Shown here: positions 1 through 8,210 of the stretch, piece after piece | Layout of the letters: each line of letters begins with the position of its first letter | Numbering within the stretch: position 1 is the stretch's first letter | Translations under genes and position numbers: made by a program | From: Caccoplasma_A sp045587545 | GTDB lineage: Bacteria; Bacteroidota; Bacteroidia; Bacteroidales; G3-4614 | Direction of reading: 5' to 3' | NCBI GenBank assembly: GCA_045587545.1 | Contig: JAZNCN010000028.1 | Coordinates: 186,001-250,000, forward strand | DNA: 64,000 bases | Notes under the pieces: model-generated | Database searches by the model: none | The model's input: the letters and a program-made list of their open reading frames with translations, nothing else | What the model was told of the DNA's origin: nothing

Positions 1-2
1 TT

Positions 3-218
3 GGATGTGTTAATATGGAATTTATTCACAACAATGACAAATTTTATCTAATAGACATAAATCCAAGATTCTCTGCGGGAGTGGCATTCAGTAACTTTAT
101 TGGATTTGATATGATTACTAGTCATATAAATTCTTTTATAGGGAAGGAAATATGCAATAAAATAGAAATTATTGAGCAAATAATTTGTAAACGATATTAC
201 GAAGAAAAATTAGATTAA
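3..218 (+). CDS. ATP-grasp family ligase, C-terminal end (5' partial)
   Basis: The reading frame is open to the left window edge, so only the last ~71 codons of the gene are present. The visible part contains NPRFSAG, the late ATP-grasp motif in which an Asn/Arg pair contributes to metal and ATP binding in carbamoyl-phosphate-synthase-like ligases. Upstream, G-C-V-N-M-E-F-I fits the preceding beta strand of that fold. Such ligases join a carboxylate to an amine and occur in capsule loci as modifying enzymes. The gene ends 8 bp before a glycosyltransferase, so it probably shares the operon. The substrate cannot be told from this fragment. Confidence 0.7.
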   Translation, partial: GCVNMEFIHNNDKFYLIDINPRFSAGVAFSNFIGFDMITSHINSFIGKEICNKIEIIEQIICKRYYEEKLD

Positions 219-226
219 TATAAATA

Positions 227-1186
227 ATGTCAGAAAAAACACCATTAGTAAGCGTATTAACATTAGCATATAACCATGCTCCATATATAAGAGAGTGTTT
301 GGACGGAATTCTTATGCAAAAAACAAATTTTGCATTTGAATTACTAATTCATGATGATGCCTCAACCGATGGCACTGCCGATATAATTAGAGAATACGAA
401 GCAAAATACCCTGATATAGTAAAGCCCATATACCAAACCGAAAATCAATATAGTAAAGGAGTGAAAATAACAATAACATATCAGTTCCCCAGAGTAAAGG
501 GTAAGTATATTGCTTTATGCGAAGGTGATGATTATTGGACTGACCCTCTAAAACTCCAAAAACAAGTTGATTTTATGGAGGCAAATCCTGATTATGGATT
601 GTGTTATACAAGCATAAATATGCTTCATTTGGATAAATCATTTTCTCATGAATATAATTTCTCAAACGATTTTGAGCCCACAATAAAAGAATTAATGATT
701 AGTAATCCTATATGTACTTTAACAACTCTATTTAGAAAAGATTTATATGCCCAATATATTGAAGAGGTAGAACCCCAAAATCAAAATTGGAAGATGGGTG
801 ATTATCCAATATGGATATGGTTCTCGCTACATTTAAAAATAAAATACCTAAGTGATATCACTGGTGTATATAGGAGAACAATAGGCAGTGCAAGTAATAG
901 CAGTGATAAAAACAAACAATTATCATTTCTATTAAATGTTATTGATATTAAAACATTCTTTAAAGAGAAATATGATATATGTAATTCTCTCTATTTATAT
1001 GGCACAGCTAATACATATACTCAATGCCGAGGAATTGCAATTGATATTGGCAGGTGGGATATTATAAAAAAAGAGATTAAAACGGCAAGACTCCTAAAAA
1101 ATTGGAAAAGAGTTATAAAACTTAAAGTTTTATATATAGCCAGATATAATAAACGTATACTAAATTTTATAAATAGCCAAATATGA
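227..1186 (+). CDS. glycosyltransferase family 2 (GT-A)
   Basis: Predicted GT-A glycosyltransferase acting on the cytoplasmic face of the inner membrane. The first 120 residues show the family signature: VSVLTLAYNHAPYI at the N-terminus, HDDASTDGT near residue 42, and a DxD-like EGDDYW near residue 98 that would bind the metal-nucleotide sugar. The remaining ~200 residues are less conserved and include an acceptor-side segment rich in Trp and Tyr. Length of 319 residues is normal for the family. It sits between the ATP-grasp gene and the nonulosonate genes, so it probably adds a sugar to the same repeat unit. Donor and linkage are unknown. Confidence 0.85.
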   Translation: MSEKTPLVSVLTLAYNHAPYIRECLDGILMQKTNFAFELLIHDDASTDGTADIIREYEAKYPDIVKPIYQTENQYSKGVKITITYQFPRVKGKYIALCEGDDYWTDPLKLQKQVDFMEANPDYGLCYTSINMLHLDKSFSHEYNFSNDFEPTIKELMISNPICTLTTLFRKDLYAQYIEEVEPQNQNWKMGDYPIWIWFSLHLKIKYLSDITGVYRRTIGSASNSSDKNKQLSFLLNVIDIKTFFKEKYDICNSLYLYGTANTYTQCRGIAIDIGRWDIIKKEIKTARLLKNWKRVIKLKVLYIARYNKRILNFINSQI

Positions 1187-1208
1187 TAAAAGATGCTTTT
1201 TACTTAAT

Positions 1209-1958
1209 ATGGCAACAGGAATAATAATACAAGCAAGGACTGGTTCAAGTAGATTACCTCAAAAAATGGTGATACCTTTCTTTGACGGTATGGGAATACT
1301 TGAGATCTTACTCAAACGATTAAAGAATAATATTGATTGTAAAATTATTATTGCAACAACTGATAACGAAAGAGACAATATTATTGAAAATGTTGCAATA
1401 AAAAATGATTGTCTATGTTATCGAGGATCAGAAGATGATGTATTATTAAGATTTATTGAAGCTGCTGAATTTCATAATATCTCAAAAATTATTAGGATAT
1501 GTGCCGATAACCCATTTTTAGATATGCGATCTCTAAGGGAGTTAATAAACTATAGCGAAAATAGAGACGAGGATTATATATCTTTCTGCACATCAGATGG
1601 TACTCCCACTATAAAAACTCATTATGGATTTTGGGCTGAATATGTTACATTAGATGCTTTAAAGAGAGTAAATTCTTTAACAAGTGAAAAGCTCTATCAT
1701 GAACATGTAACAAATTATATATATGCAAATAAAAATATATTTAGCACAAACTTTATTCAAATTCCAAAATGGATTGAAGACAAACCTATAAGATTGACAT
1801 TAGATACTCAAGAGGATTTTGAGATGCAACAAAACATATTTAAATATGTTATAGATAATAATTTAAATATTAAGATAGATGATGTTATTAACTATTTAAA
1901 TAGTAATAATGATTACTATTTAAAAATGAGTTCTATTATATCTCAAAATAAAAAATAA
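1209..1958 (+). CDS. SpsF-like cytidylyltransferase
   Basis: Resembles the SpsF/CMP-sugar cytidylyltransferase family. The N-terminal nucleotide-binding motif IIIQARTGSSRLPQKM (residues ~5-20) is diagnostic, and RICADNPFLD near residue 97 carries the metal-binding aspartate. Its 249 residues match a stand-alone SpsF domain. It lies 4 bp before a NeuB-type synthase, the same arrangement as spsF-spsE in spore-coat and flagellin glycan loci. The reaction is inferred to be transfer of a nucleotide to a sugar or sugar acid. Since a NeuA-type enzyme is also present at 3515, the two probably activate different substrates. Many SpsF homologues remain unassigned biochemically. Confidence 0.75.
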   Translation: MATGIIIQARTGSSRLPQKMVIPFFDGMGILEILLKRLKNNIDCKIIIATTDNERDNIIENVAIKNDCLCYRGSEDDVLLRFIEAAEFHNISKIIRICADNPFLDMRSLRELINYSENRDEDYISFCTSDGTPTIKTHYGFWAEYVTLDALKRVNSLTSEKLYHEHVTNYIYANKNIFSTNFIQIPKWIEDKPIRLTLDTQEDFEMQQNIFKYVIDNNLNIKIDDVINYLNSNNDYYLKMSSIISQNKK

Positions 1959-1962
1959 TTTT

Positions 1963-3000
1963 ATGGGAACATATATTATTGGAGAGATTGGACAAAATCA
2001 TAATGGTTCTGTTGATATTGCAAAATTAATTGTTGAACTTATATGCAGACCTATTAAAGAAGAGACTTTTGGCATTGAGTTAGAATCGATGAATGCTATT
2101 AAGATGACCAAAAGGGATTTAAAAGAGGAACTTACGAATTCTCAAATGAACAAACCATATCTAACACCAAACTCATTTGGTAAAACATATGGAGAGCATA
2201 GAGAGTTTTTAGAATTAAGCGATGACGAGCATTTAGAGGTATATAAATACGCAAAAGAGAAAGGTATTGATTTCATAGAGACTCTTTGTGCAAAAGGATG
2301 TTTATCTATGCTTAAACTATTTACTCCGGATAAATTAAAAGTAGCAAGTAGAGATATAACAAACCTCCCTTTACTTGAAGCATTGGCAGAGACTAAAATT
2401 CCTATTATTCTTTCAACTGGAATGAGCGGTAAAAAAGAGCTTAACGATGCTCTTAATATAATAACCAAATATCACAATAATATATCAATACTACATTGTG
2501 TCTCTCAATATCCTACCCACCCAGACAATCTTAATTTAAAGACAATTACATATTTAAAAAATAATTATGGTCAATACAAAATAGGTTTTTCTGACCACAC
2601 AATAGGTATTGCCGCCACAGTTGCTGCAGTTGCAATGGGTGCTGAAATCATAGAAAAACATATAACTATTGATAGGCACATGAAAGGTACCGATCAATTA
2701 GGCTCACTGGGTCCCGATGGAGTAAACAGAATGGTTAGAGACATTAGATTAGCTGAGAAATGGCTCGGGAAAGAGGAGTTATATATTGACAAAAGTGTTG
2801 AGAGTGCAAAAATTAAACTTGAACGCTCCATTGCATCAAATAGAGATTTAAAAGTTGGAGAAATAATAACAGAGAATGATTTACATATGTTATCTCCCGG
2901 TGATGGTTATAAATGGAGTCAGCTAAATGAAGTTGTTGGCAAAACCATTATTAAAGATATTCCAAAGAACGAAATTATCTATCCTGAAAATATAAAATAG
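1963..3000 (+). CDS. neuB: N-acylneuraminate/KDN(-9-phosphate) synthase family protein
   Basis: Condenses phosphoenolpyruvate with a hexose or N-acyl-hexosamine (or its 6-phosphate) to give a nine-carbon sialic-acid-like sugar. The TIM-barrel NeuB domain opens with IGEIGQNHNGS, contains ILSTGMS and HCVSQYPT in the middle, and the metal/substrate segment GFSDHTIGI and EKHITIDR near residues 210-240. An antifreeze-like SAF domain follows (residues ~285-345, beginning near RSIASNRDLKVGE). Length of 345 is normal. The next gene encodes a small HAD phosphatase, which suggests that the product is a 9-phosphate, as in the KDN-9-phosphate synthase/phosphatase pair known from Bacteroides. The exact sugar is not determined. 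Confidence 0.85.
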   Translation: MGTYIIGEIGQNHNGSVDIAKLIVELICRPIKEETFGIELESMNAIKMTKRDLKEELTNSQMNKPYLTPNSFGKTYGEHREFLELSDDEHLEVYKYAKEKGIDFIETLCAKGCLSMLKLFTPDKLKVASRDITNLPLLEALAETKIPIILSTGMSGKKELNDALNIITKYHNNISILHCVSQYPTHPDNLNLKTITYLKNNYGQYKIGFSDHTIGIAATVAAVAMGAEIIEKHITIDRHMKGTDQLGSLGPDGVNRMVRDIRLAEKWLGKEELYIDKSVESAKIKLERSIASNRDLKVGEIITENDLHMLSPGDGYKWSQLNEVVGKTIIKDIPKNEIIYPENIK

Positions 3001-3004
3001 TCTT

Positions 3005-3469
3005 ATGAAAGATATTAAATTAATCCTAACAGATATTGATGGCGTATGGACTGATGGAGGTATGTATTATGACCAAACAGGGAATGAATGGAAAAAATTT
3101 AATACATACGATAGCGCAGGCGTTTTATTTGCTCATAACAATGGCATAAAAGTGGGGATTATAACAGGAGAAGAGACAGAGATTGTTAAAAGGAGATCTG
3201 AAAAGTTAAAGGTTGATTATCTTTTCCAAGGAGTAAAAAACAAACTTTCTGTTGCAAATGATTTATGCACAATGCTTAATATCGATTTAAAAAATGTTGC
3301 TTACATTGGTGATGATTTAAACGATTATGATTTATTAGATGCTGTTGGATTTTCAGGAGCTCCTTCAAGTTCGCCCAAAAGCACATTTAAGCATGTAAAA
3401 TTTATTACGGAGAAAAAAGGTGGAGAAGGTGCTTTTAGAGAATTTGTAGAAGAGATCTTAAATTTATAA
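3005..3469 (+). CDS. HAD-superfamily phosphatase, KdsC/KDN-9-P phosphatase type
   Basis: A capless C0-type HAD phosphatase of 154 residues. Motif I is LTDIDGVWTDGG near residue 8, with nucleophile and acid/base aspartates. Motif II is the Thr of GIITGEE near residue 54, and motif IV is YIGDDLNDYDLL near residue 98. KdsC-type enzymes of this length form tetramers and dephosphorylate Kdo-8-P, KDN-9-P or Neu5Ac-9-P. The start is 4 bp after the NeuB-type gene, so dephosphorylation of the synthase product is the most economical role. Kdo-8-P phosphatase activity cannot be excluded because kdsA (34812) has no kdsC beside it. Confidence 0.82.
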   Translation: MKDIKLILTDIDGVWTDGGMYYDQTGNEWKKFNTYDSAGVLFAHNNGIKVGIITGEETEIVKRRSEKLKVDYLFQGVKNKLSVANDLCTMLNIDLKNVAYIGDDLNDYDLLDAVGFSGAPSSSPKSTFKHVKFITEKKGGEGAFREFVEEILNL

Positions 3470-3472
3470 TAT

Positions 3473-3480
3473 TATCTTCG
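3473..3480 (+). promoter_or_regulatory. possible -7 box before neuA
   Basis: TATCTTCG matches the Bacteroidetes -7 consensus TAnnTTTG except for one T-to-C change. It lies ~35 bp before the NeuA start. A TTTG at 3443-3446 is 26 bp away, longer than the usual ~19-21. This could be an internal promoter of the polysaccharide operon. Confidence 0.35.
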
Positions 3481-3514
3481 CATACAAATCATCACATAAT
3501 TTAATTAATACAAT

Positions 3515-4210
3515 ATGATAAACAATTTAAAAGTATTAGCTTTAATTCCTGCACGAGGTGGCAGTAAGGGTATTAAAGATAAAAATATATACGATATTAA
3601 TGGTAAGCCTCTTATTGCATACTCTATTATTGCTGCCCAGAATAGTAAATATGTTGATGATGTTGTAATTACTACTGATTCTGAAAAGATTAAAAAGGTT
3701 GCAGAGAGCTTTGGAGCTAATGTCCCTTTTTTAAGACCTGCTGAATTGGCATCAGACAACTCCAAAACAATTGATGCTGTTGTCCATGCTGCTAATACTT
3801 TAAAAGAGTTAGGAAGGGATTATGATATATTATTGCTTCTTCAACCCACTTGTCCCTTAAGAACAACAGAAGACATTGATAATTCATTAGAGTTGTTTGT
3901 ATCTAAAGGGTGCGTTGCTCTTGTTTCGGTAAATAAAGTTAAAGAGCACCCTATCCTGATGAGAAAGATTAACGAAGATGGAATGATGGATAATCTTCTC
4001 AATCTACCATCAACTATAAGACGTCAAGATATGCCTCCTATTTATAAAGTTAACGGAAGTATATATATCAATCTTGTTAAAGAGTTGAGCAACGATACAA
4101 GTCTCAACGATAACCCATTGGCTTACATTACAGACGATGAGCACTCGGTTGATATTGACGATTTAGACGATATTGAAAGGGTAAAAAATATTTTAAGAAA
4201 AAATGTTTAA
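3515..4210 (+). CDS. neuA: CMP-N-acylneuraminate cytidylyltransferase
   Basis: Activates a nonulosonic acid with CTP to the CMP sugar used by sialyltransferases. The 231 residues form one NeuA domain. It starts with ALIPARGGSKGIKDKN (CTP-binding loop, residues ~8-23), then VVITTDSEKI, and LLLQPTCPLRT near residue 105, where the Q-P-T-x-P-x-R signature is typical. It follows synthase and phosphatase genes in pathway order and overlaps the next gene by 8 bp, which indicates translational coupling with the predicted transferase. CMP-Kdo synthetase (KdsB) is related, but the GGSKGI loop and the context favour a NeuA role. Confidence 0.85.
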   Translation: MINNLKVLALIPARGGSKGIKDKNIYDINGKPLIAYSIIAAQNSKYVDDVVITTDSEKIKKVAESFGANVPFLRPAELASDNSKTIDAVVHAANTLKELGRDYDILLLLQPTCPLRTTEDIDNSLELFVSKGCVALVSVNKVKEHPILMRKINEDGMMDNLLNLPSTIRRQDMPPIYKVNGSIYINLVKELSNDTSLNDNPLAYITDDEHSVDIDDLDDIERVKNILRKNV

Positions 4211-5372
4211 ACTAAAAAACATACTTATCTCATTCTTTCAGATTTACTCTCAAATAATATTTAAAAAGAGAGTAGAAGTTATATTCTACTATCCTCAACA
4301 TTTTAACAGGTCAAAAGAGGGTACAAACCCATATTTTGATCCTCTTATAGGGGTATGCAATGAAAATGGAATAAGATATGTGGTTATTGAAGAACCTGCG
4401 GGAGGTACTGACAAGCCACACAACTCAAAAACTTTAAGAGGAGATGCTCTGCTATTAACTATTTTAATTATTCGCAAACTTATTAGAACCATATTAAAAT
4501 ACGATTATATTAAACAAGAGCGTATAGTAGCCAAAATCATAAATATCATTACTTTTGGTAAACTTAAAGTAAAAAAATATATTACCATTTCGGGTAGCAT
4601 GGAGCACCTGTTCTGCTTTATTAATAAAAACGGAAAAGTTTATGACATACAACATGGTATAATATATTCTAAACACCAAGGGTACTTTTATAAAGATGGG
4701 AAGATAAGAGATGAACATAATATAAGCAACCTGAACTTTTTGGTTTATGGAGAGGGAACATACAATGCCTTTTTTAGAAATAAAGATAATATAAACATAT
4801 TAAAAGATAGGGTTAAAATAATAGGTTGTCCATTAGAGAATGGAGATAAAGAGATTAAAGAAGGGGGTGAAAATATATTCTATTCTCTGCAATACACAAG
4901 TGATGATTTGTGGGATAAAAATGAATTTACGAACCTCTTTATTGACTCTGTTAAACGCATAAATAGATACAACATTAAAGTTGAATATAAACACCACCCA
5001 CGTTTTGATAACTCTGTCGATTTACAAAAAGAGTGTAATGGTTATGATATAACAGAGACAAAAGATAGAATTGATGAGATTATAAAACGTACTAAACTTC
5101 ATATAACATATTTTTCAACTACTGCTTTTGAGTTTGCAGCACACGGAGTTCCAACATATTTTTTAATATCAGATATTATTCCTGATGGTAAAATAATCTT
5201 TTATGACGAATATGAATATCCTTTATACATGGATAATACAATTGAAGAGGTTCTTGAAAGATTAGATAATCCTAAATATTCAGAAGAGGACTCTAAAATA
5301 GTTAAAGAGTGGTATAATAAGTTTTATACGCCTTTTAACAAACAGGCTTTTTATGATATTATAAAGTCGTAA
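4203..5372 (+). CDS. putative sialyltransferase-like GT-B protein
   Basis: No firm family assignment. The 389-residue protein has features seen in bacterial sialyltransferases and related GT-B enzymes: FLVYGEGTYN in the middle (acid-E-G type), YKHHPR near residue 263 (HP motif, CMP binding), and TYFSTTAFEFAAHGVP near residue 302 (Ser/Thr motif followed by the E-x-A-x-x-G-x-P helix). The start codon lies inside the end of neuA. Its likely job is transfer of the CMP-activated nonulosonate to the growing glycan. A CDP-glycerol-type transferase or other capsule protein remains possible. The N-terminal third has no motif that I recognise. Confidence 0.5.
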   Translation: MFKLKNILISFFQIYSQIIFKKRVEVIFYYPQHFNRSKEGTNPYFDPLIGVCNENGIRYVVIEEPAGGTDKPHNSKTLRGDALLLTILIIRKLIRTILKYDYIKQERIVAKIINIITFGKLKVKKYITISGSMEHLFCFINKNGKVYDIQHGIIYSKHQGYFYKDGKIRDEHNISNLNFLVYGEGTYNAFFRNKDNINILKDRVKIIGCPLENGDKEIKEGGENIFYSLQYTSDDLWDKNEFTNLFIDSVKRINRYNIKVEYKHHPRFDNSVDLQKECNGYDITETKDRIDEIIKRTKLHITYFSTTAFEFAAHGVPTYFLISDIIPDGKIIFYDEYEYPLYMDNTIEEVLERLDNPKYSEEDSKIVKEWYNKFYTPFNKQAFYDIIKS

Positions 5373-5375
5373 AGT

Positions 5376-6440
5376 ATGCAGAAACATAAGAAAATTAAAC
5401 TTTTTTTGGGAGGTTTTATAAATAGCACTAATGCTCAAAACCTTAATTGTCTTGCTCTTGCCAAATATTTAGACAAAAGCAAGTATGAAGTATATACTAT
5501 GGCTTTTGAGAATGGAGATTTTAATGTTGAGCCTATTGAAGGTGTGAAAATTATAAAAGCAAGATTACCTTATCGAATATTTAAATATTGGTGCTGGCTT
5601 AAAGGTGTAATATTATGCGATATACTTTATCTACCCAAAGAGCAACTTGTTAAATATATTTACTTCTGGAAAAAGATATTAGGCAAAAAATCATTCTTTA
5701 CAGTTGAGGGTGTTTATTCAGGTACAAATTACAAAAAATTGATAGCAAGATTGGGAAGCAATGAGAATGCAGTAAAATTTTATAGTTTGTATGATAATGT
5801 ATTTTCCATTACAAAATATATGCAAATTTATAATAGTGAAAATATAGGTATAAAATCAAATGGTGTTTTATATCTTGGAATAGACTTTAATAGATTTGTA
5901 AACGATACAAAAAGAGAGAAACTTACAGATATTATCTTTATTGGCAACAATATGAGAGATAAGGGCATTACCGATTTCTTTATGTGTGCCGAGAGTTTTA
6001 AGGATATTAATTTTCATATTGTTGGCGGTGGTGGTAATTACGATATTATAAACGAGACAAAGAAACGTAATTTACCAAATGTTACTTTGCATGGTTCGCT
6101 ATCGCACGATAAATTATCGGTGATATTAAAAAAGGTGCAACTTATGTTTTTCCCATCAAGAAGCGAGGGGTTCCCAAAAGTTACATTAGAGTGTGCAGCA
6201 GCAGGAGTTCCGTCAATTGTATATGGAGATTATGGCGCAGACGAATGGATAACGACAGGGGAAGATGGTTTTGTTGTAAATACTTTAGATGAAGCTAAAA
6301 ATATTATAAAAGATTTAATTGCAAACCCAGCTAAAGTTTCAGAATTATCAAGAAATGCTGTTGAATTAGGTAAAAGATTTGATTGGAAAAGTGTAATTAA
6401 AGATTGGGAAACAGAGATTGATAAACTTGCAAATTCATAA
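5376..6440 (+). CDS. glycosyltransferase family 4 (GT-B)
   Basis: A 354-residue GT-B glycosyltransferase. The C-terminal GT1-type domain shows IIFIGNNMRDKGITDFF near residue 190, HIVGGGGNYD, VTLHGSLSHD, and the nucleotide-sugar motif FPSRSEGFPKVTLECAAAGVP with both catalytic-region glutamates (E-x7-E). The N-terminal acceptor domain is variable. It starts 3 bp after the preceding gene, consistent with one polycistronic message. Donor specificity cannot be read from the sequence. Confidence 0.85.
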   Translation: MQKHKKIKLFLGGFINSTNAQNLNCLALAKYLDKSKYEVYTMAFENGDFNVEPIEGVKIIKARLPYRIFKYWCWLKGVILCDILYLPKEQLVKYIYFWKKILGKKSFFTVEGVYSGTNYKKLIARLGSNENAVKFYSLYDNVFSITKYMQIYNSENIGIKSNGVLYLGIDFNRFVNDTKREKLTDIIFIGNNMRDKGITDFFMCAESFKDINFHIVGGGGNYDIINETKKRNLPNVTLHGSLSHDKLSVILKKVQLMFFPSRSEGFPKVTLECAAAGVPSIVYGDYGADEWITTGEDGFVVNTLDEAKNIIKDLIANPAKVSELSRNAVELGKRFDWKSVIKDWETEIDKLANS

Positions 6441-6449
6441 GATGGTAAG

Positions 6450-7589
6450 ATGGTATATATAGTTGTAACTCCATTTTTCCCCGAGCCTGATAATTTTAGA
6501 GGTCCTTATGTATATGATCAGGTAAAGGCTATTATTAAAAGCAATAAATATGACAAGGTTATTGTTTTTAAACCTTCTTTACTACAAAACAATGAGAAAG
6601 ACTATATTTATGATGGTATAGAGGTATATAGATTTAATACCCTTCAAGTACCTTCTGCCATATTGCCCGGAGCCTTTGATTGCTATAATATATGTTCTTT
6701 CAAGAAAAAGCTTAAGGGTTTAAATATTGATATTAAAGATATTGCAGTTATACATTGCCACGTTACAGGACTTGGCATATATGCAAATGCTCTTAAAAAT
6801 AAAAATCCCCAAATTAGGACTATTCTTCAACATCACGGTTTTGATGTTTTAAGCCTTAAAAACGGACGCTGTGCCAATATGGGTTGGCATAAAAAATATA
6901 TGGTTTGGTATGGCAGCAGAATATGTAATAAAATTGATATTAATGTTGGGGTTAGTAATAAAACTTTAGAGTACCTGACTTTATATAAAGATGTTACTCC
7001 CAAACAAACATATACGCTGTATAATGGGGTTGACCTTTCAAAGTTCTACCCTACCCAACCTAAAAAAGAGTCTGATAAATTTATTATTGGGTGTGTCGGA
7101 AATTTTTGGAAATTAAAAGACCAAATCACACTAATTAAGGCAGTTGAGATTTTAAAAAGTAAAGGATATCACAATATACTCGTCAGATTTATTGGTAGTG
7201 GGGCAACTTTGAATGAATGTAAAGAGTATGTTGAAAATAACAATCTAAATGAACAAATAAGTTTTGAGACTGAAATATCTCATAGGGAACTGAACAACTA
7301 TTACAACTCTCTTGATTTATTTGTTCTTCCATCATATTGGGAGGCCTTCGGTTGTGTATATACCGAAGCATACGCATGTGGTATTCCATTTATCGCAGTT
7401 AAAGGGCAAGGTATTTCTGAACTTATTCCTGAAAAAGATAGTGATAAATGGTTAATAGATAAAGGAGATTTTGTATCTTTGAGTAATAATATTGAAAAGT
7501 ATATAAATAACAGATATAAGCAAGAACTTACTATTGATATTAATATAGATACTCTTGTAAATGAGTTTTTACAGAGAATCAGTTGTTAG
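6450..7589 (+). CDS. glycosyltransferase family 4 (GT-B)
   Basis: A 379-residue GT4 enzyme. Visible motifs are IIGCVGNFWKLKDQITLIKA (donor-domain start, residue ~212), VRFIGSGATLNEC, and LPSYWEAFGCVYTEAYACGIP with the E-x7-E glutamates. The N-terminal domain contains VIHCHVTGLGIYANAL and LQHHGFD, typical of acceptor binding. The stop codon lies inside the AGTTGTTAG motif that begins the downstream repeat element. The last two residues (Ser-Cys) and the stop are therefore probably supplied by the element, and the original C-terminus may have differed slightly. Confidence 0.85.
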   Translation: MVYIVVTPFFPEPDNFRGPYVYDQVKAIIKSNKYDKVIVFKPSLLQNNEKDYIYDGIEVYRFNTLQVPSAILPGAFDCYNICSFKKKLKGLNIDIKDIAVIHCHVTGLGIYANALKNKNPQIRTILQHHGFDVLSLKNGRCANMGWHKKYMVWYGSRICNKIDINVGVSNKTLEYLTLYKDVTPKQTYTLYNGVDLSKFYPTQPKKESDKFIIGCVGNFWKLKDQITLIKAVEILKSKGYHNILVRFIGSGATLNECKEYVENNNLNEQISFETEISHRELNNYYNSLDLFVLPSYWEAFGCVYTEAYACGIPFIAVKGQGISELIPEKDSDKWLIDKGDFVSLSNNIEKYINNRYKQELTIDINIDTLVNEFLQRISC

Positions 7590-7636
7590 TTGTTCAAATT
7601 AGTCCTATTAGTCTAATTAGTCAAATTGGACAAATT
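7581..7636 (+). repeat. left flank of four-helix element: heptamer motif plus 9-nt array
   Basis: AGTTGTTAGTTG (7581-7592) is followed by about four to five 9-nt units (7595-7636): CAAATTAGT, CCTATTAGT, CTAATTAGT, CAAATTGGA, CAAATTATA. The last units are in inverted orientation relative to the first, so short hairpins can form. A 12-bp perfect inverted partner of the heptamer motif lies at 8257-8268. Confidence 0.75.
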
Positions 7637-7646
7637 ATAATAAGTT

Positions 7647-8204
7647 ATGACAAAAAAGTTTTTAAAACAAAAAGGTAATTATCGTAATTTAATTGCATAT
7701 CAAAAGGCTGAGTGCATTTATGATATTACATACTATTTTGTACATAAATTTCTTGAAAAAGGAGATAGGACTATTGACCAAATGATTCAGGCAGCAAGAA
7801 GTGGGAAACAAAATATTGCAGAAGGGTCCTCTGCATCTACAACTTCAAGCGAAACTGAAATTAAATTAATTAATGTTGCTAAGGCAAGTTTACAAGAACT
7901 TTTAATCGACTATGAAGATTATTTAAGAGTTAGAGGTCTTGAACAATGGAATTATAATTGCGACAAAGCAACACAAACTCGTAAAATATGCTCAAAACAT
8001 AATGAATCTGAATTTTACAGAAATGCTATTTTAACAAGAAACGATGAAACAATAGCAAATATAGCTATTACTCTAATTCACCAAGAAGATGTTTTCTTGA
8101 GAAAATTACTTGATTCCTTACAAGAAACTTTTGTTGAAGATGGTGGAATAAGGGAACAAATGAGTAAAGCCAGAATAGAACATCGCAAAAATAATAAAGA
8201 ATAA
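7647..8204 (+). CDS. four-helix-bundle protein with C-terminal suffix domain
   Basis: Belongs to the family that includes the 23S rRNA intervening-sequence protein and the Avd accessory protein of diversity-generating retroelements. The core (residues ~12-100) has YRNLIAYQKAECIYDITYYF and IDQMIQAARSGKQNIAEGSS, the conserved R-S-x-x-x-N-I-x-E-G turn, then an ASLQELLIDYEDYLRVRG helix. The C-terminal ~70 residues (IANIAITLIHQEDVFLRKL and a basic tail) form the suffix domain of the 185-residue subfamily. Biochemical function is unknown; Avd is a positively charged barrel that binds nucleic acid. A ~60% identical paralogue is at 63149, and a truncated copy of the 5' end is at 13499. Confidence 0.8.
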   Translation: MTKKFLKQKGNYRNLIAYQKAECIYDITYYFVHKFLEKGDRTIDQMIQAARSGKQNIAEGSSASTTSSETEIKLINVAKASLQELLIDYEDYLRVRGLEQWNYNCDKATQTRKICSKHNESEFYRNAILTRNDETIANIAITLIHQEDVFLRKLLDSLQETFVEDGGIREQMSKARIEHRKNNKE

Positions 8205-8210
8205 TATTAT

